In this document: one piece after another, positions 1 to 8,723 of the stretch | Layout: each line of letters begins with the position of its first letter | Position numbering within the stretch: position 1 is the stretch's first letter | Assembly (NCBI GenBank): GCA_900404475.1 | Contig: OUQQ01000087.1 | Span: 1-46,544, forward strand | Source of the DNA: Spongospora subterranea | Taxonomy: Eukaryota; Endomyxa; Phytomyxea; Plasmodiophorida; Plasmodiophoridae | Direction of reading: 5' to 3' | Length of the DNA stretch: 46,544 nt | The notes under the pieces: generated by a model | What the model was told of the DNA's origin: nothing | Databases searched by the model: none | The model's input: only the letters and a program-made list of their open reading frames with translations | Position numbers and translations under genes: made by a program

Positions 1-1105
1 ATATAATACCGCATCATGCAATAACGCCATACATGTTACGCCATCAACACGTACACGGGAACATTTTGAGCATATCACGACATCAACACGTACATTGATA
101 CCGTATTGAATGTGTCACGCCATCAACACTTTGCCTACCAAATACGCTGATGAATTTCGGAGCGTTTGAAATGTGTCCTTTCCAATTATTTGTCACGAAA
201 CTCGTGAACAGTATGGGCGTCAATGGCGAGCACTTGTTGGAGGTTGACGGCGTCGATTAAGCGGTTGACGAGGAAGTTGAATCGTCCGCTCGGCGGCCGT
301 CTATGAGCCCTAAGGATATCAAGACCGGCAAGCGTAAGCGACCGATCAGCAAAAAGAGTCTATTCATGTTCGCATGGCTTTGGCGGCTAAGCAGAATGTT
401 GCTATAGCACAACAAACCCACAGAATTGCTAAACCCAACAGTGTGGGCTTACACTTTAATCAACAGTGATAACGAAACTTTGACAGATTCAGAACATTTG
501 ATGCTTTGTTGTGATATAGCAGCATTCTGATCAATCTTCAAAGCCAGCCATACTATAAGATTAAAGTTAGTCAAGAACAAAATAACATGCGTTGTGTGAC
601 ACAGCCTGACAATTTGGAACATTAACTTGGGTTATTGCTGGGCCAAGGTTGGTCGCGCGATAGCACTCGATCAGACCGGTTTAGTGTGTTTCTGTCCAAC
701 TCTGGTTCTATTTCTCCTCCATCAATTCGAGAGAGTTTCGAGTGTTCAATGAGGCCACATCCGAAGATTTTTGAAAGTGCGTGTACTTTCCTTCGAATTT
801 TAAAATAAATGGCACTTTACTGAAATTTCCAAGGGTAACGTGTTCTTGCAAAATGCGCCACTGGGCACGTGTAACAAAGAGACCACTTTCAGTACCACGG
901 AAATACCCATTTCTTACAATACCTTCTCGCCCCTACTCCACTAGCGTTACCGCAAGATCGTATGGGATCCCCACACAGGCACAGTCACATCCGGGACGCG
1001 GATCATATGGATTGGCACATAGCCACAGTCGCTTCCAGCCACTCAACCCAACCGGGTCCGATTGTGCGCGCACACTTTCCTAAAGTATTCACACATTTTG
1101 TTATC
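1..1105. other. 5' region without a recognised gene; imperfect 40-bp tandem repeat at its start
   Basis: No convincing coding segment is visible. At 38-135 there are two full copies and one partial copy of an imperfect unit of 39-40 bp, each opening with a form of acgccatcaacac (starts at 38, 77 and 117). The rest is unique sequence that includes the promoter and 5' UTR of the gene starting near 1106. Confidence 0.5.
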
Positions 1106-1873
1106 ATGCTGAGATCAGTGGCGAAGAAGGTAGGAGGAGCAACTGCTTTAATGGCTGGTGCTGCTGCCAGCAGGACGGAGACAGCAAACGCAGAGAGTCC
1201 TATCATGTCGGGGGCGTCGGAAACAGGGTCGTCATCCTGGGACATGGTTTCACAAGAAGGGGATTCTCTGAACGAGAAGCCCTCAAAAGACATGTGGGTC
1301 CAGGTCTCCCGGGCCTACAAAAACGGTAAACAGAGTTAGCGATCGTGATTCATTGACTGACTAAATTGTTTAGCTGCAGCGACTGACCGACCTGGCATTG
1401 ATTCAGAAAAATTTAGTCAGTTGCTGCTAATGCTCAAGGATAAATTGGATGCGGACGACAAAATGACATCGTTATTCAAAGAGGTTTTCGAACCCAGCTC
1501 CTCACCGGAACTAACCTATATTGACGCCTCCGAACTCATTTTACCTGACGTCGTTCTCAAAGCTGAAGACTGCGATCCCAACTTTCATCCCTCAGCCGAG
1601 CAGTCTTTTGGCGATCGAGTTCAAAATTTGTTGGCGAAATTGGTTGCTGTGCTATCTACAGCTGTTGAAACAACGGTAGAAAAGATCATTCAAGTCGGAG
1701 AGTTTGTAGAGGATCTATTTAGTTCGACCCCGACGAACCGTGACCCCAACAAGCGAACCCCATGGAAATCCGGAGCAATTGGGCTTGTCCTCATCATTGC
1801 TGTCGCTGGAGCTCTGATGATGAAAGGTGGTGTTTTTTCACCGCCGAAGTTGATGAAATATGCCTCAAAATAA
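1106..1873 (+). CDS. Hypothetical protein with one C-terminal membrane segment (2 exons, 239 aa)
   Basis: I do not recognise a family. Exons 1106-1325 and 1374-1873 join in frame across a 48-nt GT-AG intron (phase 1), giving 239 codons plus stop. The N-terminus (MLRSVAKKVGG...) is basic, rich in Ala/Ser/Thr and without acidic residues for about 24 positions, which resembles a mitochondrial presequence. A hydrophobic stretch of about 18 residues (SGAIGLVLIIAVAGALMM) near residues 206-223 is followed by a short basic tail. A long amphipathic acidic region lies between. An in-frame ATG at 962 would add 48 residues, but 1106 gives the better targeting-type N-terminus. Inference: a mitochondrial or other organelle membrane protein anchored near its C-terminus. 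Confidence in the gene is good, in its location low. Confidence 0.65.
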
Positions 1874-1915
1874 CCAGCCAAACATTCCAAGACCCAGAAC
1901 CAGGTTACAGTCCCA

Positions 1916-2982
1916 TTAGTAATTTAATAAATAAGCTGTAGCTCTACAAGCCCGTTCAAGCGAGATTTCCTCATCGCGGGGAACATCGGCAAATTCAAAA
2001 TCATCAATTCTCCGGCGTTCTGTCCGCTTCCAAACCGATATCGTATCAACACTAGTTACGAACGACTCCAATGGCGCTTCTAATATCATGTGAAACTGGG
2101 ACGCCAGTTCCATCTGCGCCTCCATACAGATCGATTTACCGGATGGATTCTCCAATTTCGTTTGCCCAAACCTCTCGCCAACCAATATTACCTATGATGT
2201 TAGAGAGGTCATTAAAGATCACAGAGTCAGATCGTTCGAACTAATTACGGTTTCGCCTTTGTATTGCTGTAGACATAAGGCGGTTAACGACTCGTCGCCG
2301 TCCTCAAAATCGTCTGGATAGCACAGGAATAGTGAACGGTTGGTGTGATGATTGAGTCGATCAACGCCGCCTTTTTCCACCCTGGTCCATACAGAAGCGC
2401 CAGAAATGACTTTATCGAATGCAAGAATATCGACTCCCATCTCCCTGGCTAATCTCGCCCAATACCCTAATTCACGTCCTCAGTTCTATTAACCGCTTGC
2501 ATTACATTTTCATTTGAATTTTGTCGGATCAGAAAAACAAAAACAAATTCTAGACTTAATGGAAAACTCGCGGTCAAAAAAGAAGAAGTGGTTGATATAT
2601 TTGTTCTACCCTTTCCACAGCCAATTTCAATAATGGGGCTAAATGCCTTGAGAATATTGAGGGCTCGTTGATCGGGAATTGCCCATGAATACTTTTCGAT
2701 TAACTCCAGCGGTAATCGGGAAAACATCTCCTGTCGTCGTTCATCCGAGACGCCAACCCAGAACAGTTGTTCGTGAACGTCGATATTATCGGGTGAACAT
2801 TTCCAGGCCAAATACGCATCCAGGAACGGATTGGCGCTCTGCAGCTTAGGATATTGCCGAGATTTCTTCTTCTTTCCGTCTCGCAACCTTTTATTTTCCG
2901 GCACCTTTACTGGAGCCCGCTGAGCTCGAGCAGCAGCGACATTCGCTCGTAATGTATCGGCCATCAAATCGTCCATAATCAA
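1916..2982 (-). CDS. SAM-dependent methyltransferase-like protein (3 exons, 288 aa)
   Basis: Exons on the minus strand are 2982-2610, 2466-2249 and 2191-1916; introns are 143 and 57 nt, both GT-AG, and the sum is 289 codons including stop. Joining exons 1 and 2 creates IEIGCGKGYWARLA followed by GVDILAFDK: a class I methyltransferase motif I (GxGxG-like) and the acidic residue ending strand 2. Downstream come LFLCYPD and, across the second junction, QYKGET/VILVGERFG, matching the strand 4 and 5 pattern of a eukaryotic family of putative methyltransferases whose substrate I cannot name. A Lys/Arg-rich N-terminal segment (residues 30-45) could be a nuclear signal. The first intron is the longest among well-resolved genes here. 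The start could also be the ATG at 2976 or 2964. Confidence 0.75.
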
Positions 2983-4605
2983 TGATACAAAAGAAACAGA
3001 GATTTACTTCTGCAAGACTGAAAATGCGCTACGGACTCCGAAAACAGCAGTTGAACGTTCCCACATGACTGTAACAAGGCCCAATACAATCCAGAACAGG
3101 AAATTGACGGTCGGCCGATGATCAATGGAGGAATTGAAATCATGATTTTGAGCGATGATGGTCTAGGGCATACACACTACGATACTTGTCCAGCTGCGTC
3201 GTCATTTTACAGTGTAACATTTAGAGTGGGAAACGTCATCGACACCACGATACTGTCTGAGTGAGTTGCACTGTTATAGTGTAACATATCGAGTGGGAAA
3301 CCAGTTAGCCGACTGAGGGCCAACAAATTTGCCGATAGTTGTTTAATTGTGAGTTAACACACACACTCCCTTTCCTACGATGTTGCCGTCAAATTCCTAC
3401 GCTTTCATGAGTTGTCTCATTTGTTGATAAAGTTCAGGATTTTCTTTTGGGGAAAACGTATCATGCTCCGAAGTTATTATATTAAACTAAACGTGAACAA
3501 CGGTTAAGCATAAAACAAACGGGACTAGCGATGAAGGGTTATGGTGCTCGACATCATGATGGGACAATCATTACCATCATGAATGCAGATTAGGCTGATG
3601 ATCACGCCGAGTTACTGATCAAATATTGAGGAAAGAGAACGCGAATACCAAACGGCGACGAACGACGTCCTGACGTGTCCTTGCTCGTGAAAGCGGCAGC
3701 GCTCACTTCATAGATTGCTCCGCGCGCTCGCATGCTTTGTATAGCTGTGATCGTTGGTCGTCGTCGTTCGGCTGCCCTGTCGTATAGCCGCTCCTCCTCT
3801 CTTGACAATTGTCGATCTATGAAGTGGTGCTACGAGCGAAGACAACGTCCAGAAAGGACTGGGTGGACGCGGTGATGGCGATACGTATTCTTGGGTCTAA
3901 TTCGGGTTGGTTGGTGTACGGTTGAGTGCAATATCACATCGCCACATGGGTCATGCTGCCCCTTCTCTCGACCCCATTATCATCCCTTTCCTACCTGTCT
4001 TCTGAATCGCAGCTCCCTAGTTCGCTGATGCAGTGTAAACCAGGAATCCGAATAAACCCCACTGTGTAATCATCTCGTCGTCGTCAGGTTGCAGCAGAGC
4101 GAATCGATCAGCTGTGGAAGATTCGGAGAATCCAACAACTCGAACAATACGCTGGGACGCCAGGGGGAATCGTTCCGATAACCCATGACGATGGACGAGA
4201 CCGTCGTCGAATGAGGTGCACGATTTGCTGAGTGAATAAACGCCCTTCCACAACAGCCCAACCCGACGATATCTTCAGTTGCCCAAACCATAACAGACAA
4301 TCACTCCAAACAATCCAAAACTTGGATCTGTGACAGATTTTCAAGATCAGGGCGAGGATATATATATATATAATGTCAACATTTCATCGAACAAGAAACT
4401 GGCGTTTTCCATCGCTAGATAAACAATTGAGTGGGCACCTTAACAGTGTGTATTGTCGTTTGGATTGTGGGTTTTTGCTTTCAGGGTATTCGAGAAGAGT
4501 TAGATCACAGACGAAAGATTGATGAGACAGCAGCAATGGGCCATATCTCTAGACGGCGTTGACAGCCATTGAAATGAGGTCGGGTCGATACATCATTGGC
4601 GAGGG
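2983..4605. other. Long intergenic region with a foldback and a short direct repeat
   Basis: No gene is supported. Visible structures are an imperfect direct repeat of about 27 bp (3209-3234 and 3276-3302, sharing gtgtaacat..gagtgggaaac) and an inverted repeat at about 3673-3715 against 3816-3856. Between 4017 and 4344 open frames on both strands look weakly protein-like, and a possible 53-nt GT-AG intron occurs on the plus strand (about 4034-4088), but no join gives a convincing start. An alternating TA run lies at 4360-4373. Confidence 0.45.
3673..3856. repeat. Imperfect inverted repeat (foldback) with about 100-bp loop
   Basis: The left arm ending cacttcatagat (about 3704-3715) is the perfect complement of atctatgaagtg (about 3816-3827). 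Outward from this core the arms keep matching with gaps: gacgtgtccttgctcgt on the left against the complement of acgagcgaagacaacgtc on the right. It may be a remnant of a small inverted-repeat element or a structured transcript. Confidence 0.5.
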
Positions 4606-4911
4606 ATGGTGATCCATAAACCGGATCGCTTACCGGCCGATCCTCAGCGAGTCAAACTGCTGGTCGGGGCGGCGAGATATTATACCAATGGGGTAAAGGC
4701 GCTGTCTGATCGAGATGATGACCGGGTCTCGGTTAGCATTTGGCCCACGAACGGCGATAACCAACACGGTCCATCGGTTGGAGCGGCCCGTTTATTGGCC
4801 CAAGTGTATTGCCCCTCTGTCCGATCATTTGATTTCGATCCTGGACTGTATCACGACATGTTGGATCAGTTGCTTTTGCTGAGATTTGGGGGCGCTTTCA
4901 ACAGAAGCTGA
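4606..4911 (+). CDS. Unassigned ORF, 101 aa, abutting a retroelement remnant
   Basis: The frame runs from ATG 4606 to a stop at 4909-4911 and encodes a globular-looking sequence (PQRVKLLVGAARYY, SVGAARLLAQVYCPSV) that I do not recognise. Its last 100 bases lie in the segment duplicated around the N at 5035, and its final codons overlap in another frame the start of copia-like RNase H-region sequence near 4896. It may be the 5' part of a host gene cut by the insertion, or chance. Confidence is low. Confidence 0.25.
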   Translation: MVIHKPDRLPADPQRVKLLVGAARYYTNGVKALSDRDDDRVSVSIWPTNGDNQHGPSVGAARLLAQVYCPSVRSFDFDPGLYHDMLDQLLLLRFGGAFNRS

Positions 4912-5259
4912 GCGGCAGTTAATGGCAAATATTCCACACAGGAAACTCGTCGGATGATCGTTAAATTACATTGCCACTAGAATACGACCTGCTATCTCTC
5001 ATTCTGTCAACGTTTTATGCCAGTTGATGGAGAANGCCCCTCTGTCCGATCATTTGATTTCGATCCTGGACTGTATCACGACATGTTGGATCAGTTGCTT
5101 TTGCTGAGATTTGGGGGCGCTTTCAACAGAAGCTGAGCGGCAGTTAATGGCAAATATTCCACACAGGAAACTCGTCGGATGATCGTTAAATTACATTGCC
5201 ACTAGAATACGACCTGCTATCTCTCATTCTGTCAACGTTTTATGCCAGTTGATGGAGAA
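4811..5259. repeat. Perfect 224-bp direct duplication around a single N (likely assembly join)
   Basis: Bases 4811-5034 and 5036-5259 appear identical over 224 bp and are separated only by the N at 5035. Identity across a decayed non-coding remnant, with an ambiguous base exactly at the junction, is what an uncollapsed contig overlap looks like. The genome probably holds one copy; if so the window is 225 bp too long here. Confidence 0.85.
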
Positions 5260-5843
5260 TCCAGGAAGGGATCACTGGACGGCTGCAAAGCGTGTACTAC
5301 GTTATTCAAAGGAAACATCGTCATTGGGACTGAAGTTTATTGCGAACAACAAACCGATTGAGGCCCCAACAGCGACAGCAATATCGCTGGTGATCCAGAT
5401 CTGAGGCGTTTCTACCTCAGACCTTATCTGCGATATCAGTGGAGTTCTAGTCATTTGGATAAGTCTTTGCCACAAGACCACTGCAGATTTGTCTCTGGAA
5501 TATCCGAATACATGGCGCTACATCTGGGATCCCCGAAGGATGCCATGGGTCCTGCGAATTTCCTCATCGAAATTGCAAGTCCTGAACAATAGTGATCTCA
5601 TCCTCATTGAAGGCGACAATCAAGGATCGCTCAGCGTGGCTGCACAATAACAGGACAGACAGGAGAACAAAACATATCGACGTCAAATTCCATACCATCA
5701 GAGACAGGGTCGACGACGGTCCTATTTCCTTGGAATATTGTCCTACCAAGACAATGGCGTGTTACGTCGACCAGATCCAACGTCCCTTCACGTCCCAGCA
5801 GATATGTTCTGCTGTTCTCCCGTTTCTCATCAAAGCCGATTAA
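4896..5843 (+). mobile_element. Degenerate Ty1/copia retrotransposon remnant (end of RT and RNase H)
   Basis: Scattered over all three plus frames are landmarks of the copia polyprotein in the correct order: AERQLMANIPHRKLVG then SLNYIATRIRP (the pre-RNase H segment), NPGRDHWTAAKRVLRY, LGLKF.ANNKPIEA, GDPD.RR, EYMALHLGSP, and at 5660-5760 TKHIDVKFHTIRDRV with ISLEYCPTKTM. Frames change several times and in-frame stops are present, so the element is dead. No LTR was found on either side. The region includes the assembly duplication. Confidence 0.8.
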
Positions 5844-5859
5844 CTATGGAATATATTCC

Positions 5860-6350
5860 ACACTAAAATGAATCACTTCCTTCTCCCTTCATCTTTTACA
5901 GATATGGTCATGGTGTGCGTATGGTGTGTTTTATCGATCTTTGTGTTGTTTTTCCGATTTGATCGTCAACAACCTACCATGTTAAGGTCATTTTTGCGCG
6001 TTTGAAGATGACGACGTAATGGTGAGTGGACTGTATTCGCCCCTGCCTTTCTTCCAGAGTATTGGTAAATATAAATATAAATATATATATGTAATATACG
6101 ATATTAGCTGTTAAAAGCATGCGTTCAACACATCTGTCGATCATGTGCTGGTGGTGCCTTATCCATTATCAACCGTGTCTACTCTTTCAACCAATCCCCA
6201 GAGTGATATTGTCACAACTGTTTTCATCTTCAATCCCACTGTTGGCGATGGCCAATACACTGCACACTATCGACTCAAACTTGCCCAAATGACAGGTAAC
6301 TTGATGGCCAACCAAATTGGGATCATGATTTATTCTCGTTGCCATCAACG
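5860..6350. other. AT-rich intergenic stretch; possible upstream exon of the next gene
   Basis: A run of A/T with alternating TA occurs at about 6066-6099. The open frame 6145-6296 ends at a possible donor (gtaact, 6295) but no acceptor with matching phase joins it to the downstream gene, so it is not called as an exon. Confidence 0.35.
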
Positions 6351-7504
6351 ATGCGAACGAGTCATCGGGATGGCGCGAAGGAGTATATGGACCATAACTT
6401 CATCAACCTCAAATTTGTACTCGATCTGTCTCTCGAATCTTTTCGAGATTCGGTAAGCAGTGATAAACAAGGTGATCAACCCCCGGTTGCATTTCTGGAC
6501 CGTTTCCTCGCCAATCATGCAGCAGTTCGTGTATGGGCCCGCGATTGTCGTGAAACAGGGGCGGTTAGATGGGCGAACCGTCTACGAAGCTGACCGCGAT
6601 GGTCTTCAGTTTCACGCCCTTCTTCACCAATTGTCCACGATCACGAAACTCCCGCCGGATCGCCTGGCAATCCACTTCCTGGACAACCAACATGATTGGG
6701 CCCAGATTACCAATCAGATCGACCTTGATCGGGCGATATCCGGCTCATCAAAGCCATTGATATGTGTTTTGACCACACTAGGTCCCACTTCTAGAACAAC
6801 CCATTTCTGGTGGATCCTGGTGGCCTTGTTGACACTCGTTTACGCAGCCATCACAGGAAACCTGTCCGTTGCCAATTCTTCCTGTAGTCTGATATACGGC
6901 CAGCTGGAGGAATTGCTTGATTCGGGTCAGATTTCCGACGCGAAATCGCTTTGGACGAAACACCAGGCACAATCCGCGAAATGTTCCAACGGTACTTGTT
7001 CAGGGATATCGTGTGAAAACTGTGCGGGCGTCTGACTCAGTTGCCAAAGGATGCCTGTTGCCCGGACGAATTCACCTGGCGCAAAACGAGTACGACCAAG
7101 CACTGGAACAGTTCTCTACATGTGCTAATCGGGATCCGTCGGACGCCTCGGCGCATTTCTGGCGGGGAGTTTGTCTGGAACAGATTTCCCGTCCCGGCGA
7201 GGCCTTGCTGGCGTTCGCCACAGCCGTCACGATGAATCCGAACCTGGGGAAAGCCAGGCTGCGGTTCGGCAATCTGCTTCAAGGGTTGGATGTGCGGAAG
7301 GTGGCGGGCGAGTCTGTCTCGGCCGCCGTAATCGACGATCCTGGGCTGGAAGAGGCTCGGTTCATGAAAGCGAGAATGGCGTTCACAGCTGGCGATTATG
7401 AGACGGCGTACACCGAATTCGCTGTTCTAACATATCAAAGGGATTCGCTCGAGTATAAAACATGGAAACAACGCGCCTTCAGCAAACTAATTCAATACCG
7501 CTAA
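6351..7504 (+). CDS. Membrane protein with PB1-like region, one TM segment and TPR-like C-terminus
   Basis: Three exons join in frame: 6351-6452, 6523-6991 and 7041-7504 (introns 70 and 49 nt), about 344 residues. The N-terminal half contains QFVYGPAIVVKQGRLDG and a stretch ending DRLAIHFLDNQHDWAQITNQ, IDLDRAI, which resembles the end of a PB1/ubiquitin-like fold. A transmembrane segment (THFWWILVALLTLVYAAIT) follows near residues 126-145. The C-terminal 190 residues show TPR-like helix pairs (LAQNEYDQALEQFSTCANRDP; RPGEALLAFATAVTMNPNLGKA; FTAGDYETAYTEF). The first exon may be incomplete at 5'. Inference: a single-pass adaptor displaying TPRs on one side of a membrane. The architecture matches no family I can name. 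Confidence 0.6.
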
Positions 7505-7772
7505 AACTGGTCAATCAGAAAGTGATTGATATTATAAGAAAATCGAAAACCGTTGATGTGTTTTAAAGAATAACGTTCTGGCTATTTGATCTTTGTGAAA
7601 TCGAATGATGCTTGCGTCCAATCGTTGTAGTTTACTAACATTCAGCGAGCAGAGATATATGAGTAAACCCCTATTGTTGTAGCGCCACGGAGTCCGCCGC
7701 GCTAAATTCCTACACTATCATCAGCCCATCTCGTCAACCCGTCTCTAGACACAGGTTGATTCCGTCGCCGCC

Positions 7773-8414
7773 ATGGTCAAGCACAACAATCAGGTGCCCA
7801 ACGGCCATTTCCGCAAGGACTGGCAAAAATACATCAAGACATGGTTTGATCAGCCGGCGAAGAAATCCGCCCGACGTGTCGCCCGTGTGGCGAAAGCGGC
7901 CAAAGTCGCCCCCCGTCCAGTTAACCTGCTCCGGCCGGCTGTTCGCGGCCAGACCGTCAAGTACAACACCAAGATTCGGGCCGGAAAGGGATTCACCCTC
8001 GATGAGCTCAAGGCTGTTGGAATCTCAAAAAAGGCTGCCCTAGGAGTTGGTATTGCCGTTGATTTCCGACGCAAAAACCGCTGTCAGGAGGGGTTCGACC
8101 TCAACGTCGCCCGTCTTCGCACTTACCAGAGCAAGCTGATCGTGTTCCCACGTAAATCAGGCAGCAAGAAGTACAAGCGCGGTGATTCTAGCCCAGAGGA
8201 CCAGGCCAAGGCCAAACAGGTCGCCAAGAAGATGGTCATGGCGCTGCCTTGCGTCAAGGTCGTACCGAAGGCTCGCGTTATCTCCAGCGCTGAGCGCGAA
8301 GTATCTGCCCATGCCGTTATGCTCAAGGAGCGTATGACTGCCAAGATGTGGGGCAAACGCGCCAAGCGGGCCAAGGACAAAGCTGATGCCGAAGCCGCCA
8401 AAAAAGGCAAATAG
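7773..8414 (+). CDS. RPL13: 60S ribosomal protein eL13 (213 aa)
   Basis: Uninterrupted frame with a strong start context (cgccgccATGG). The protein follows eL13 along its length: NGHFRKDWQKYIKTWFDQPA near the N-terminus, then RPVNLLRPAVRGQTVKYN, RAGKGFTLDELKAVGISKKAA, GIAVDFRRKNRCQEGF and LIVFPRK. The C-terminus is Lys/Arg/Ala-rich, as usual. It is a structural component of the large ribosomal subunit. Length is normal for the family (about 200-215). The acag/gttgatt just upstream of the ATG could be a 5'-UTR splice site, common in ribosomal protein genes, but this is inference. An AATAAA lies 15 bp after the stop. Confidence 0.97.
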   Translation: MVKHNNQVPNGHFRKDWQKYIKTWFDQPAKKSARRVARVAKAAKVAPRPVNLLRPAVRGQTVKYNTKIRAGKGFTLDELKAVGISKKAALGVGIAVDFRRKNRCQEGFDLNVARLRTYQSKLIVFPRKSGSKKYKRGDSSPEDQAKAKQVAKKMVMALPCVKVVPKARVISSAEREVSAHAVMLKERMTAKMWGKRAKRAKDKADAEAAKKGK

Positions 8415-8723
8415 GACGATACATTACCAATAAAGCACACATTTTTCTATCAGAAAAACAATCGTGATCTGAAACTAGTTCACCAAAACTCCAACGGCGT
8501 AGATTGTTGAGATGAGCTACGACTAATTTCTCTATCGAAAAGACATTTCTGATTGGCAAACAAAACCATCTTGAACAGACGGTTTACTAAATATACAGTA
8601 AATCGTAATCACGCGAAGATGGCCCCGTAAACCAGACTTGATAATCCGATCGTTCAGCGACAGGTTAATGCAATACCCAATATGACCACGACCAAAGAGA
8701 AAAATCATATATAGTGAGGCAGC
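8415..8723. other. Convergent 3' region between eL13 and the HECT ligase gene
   Basis: Apart from the poly(A) signal nothing is recognised; it presumably holds the two 3' UTRs. Confidence 0.5.
8429..8434 (+). terminator. Polyadenylation signal AATAAA of the eL13 gene
   Basis: Canonical hexamer 15 bp downstream of the eL13 stop codon. Confidence 0.55.

Noticed and set aside
4017..4344. Overlapping open frames on both strands, one with a possible 53-nt intron
   Set aside because: Every join tried gave a phase conflict, an early stop or no start codon, so no gene is called.
6145..6296. Frame with VTTVFIFNPTVGDG resembling the first longin domain of Ccz1-type proteins
   Set aside because: The resemblance covers about 12 residues only, the start is not an ATG, and the donor at its end has no acceptor of matching phase downstream.
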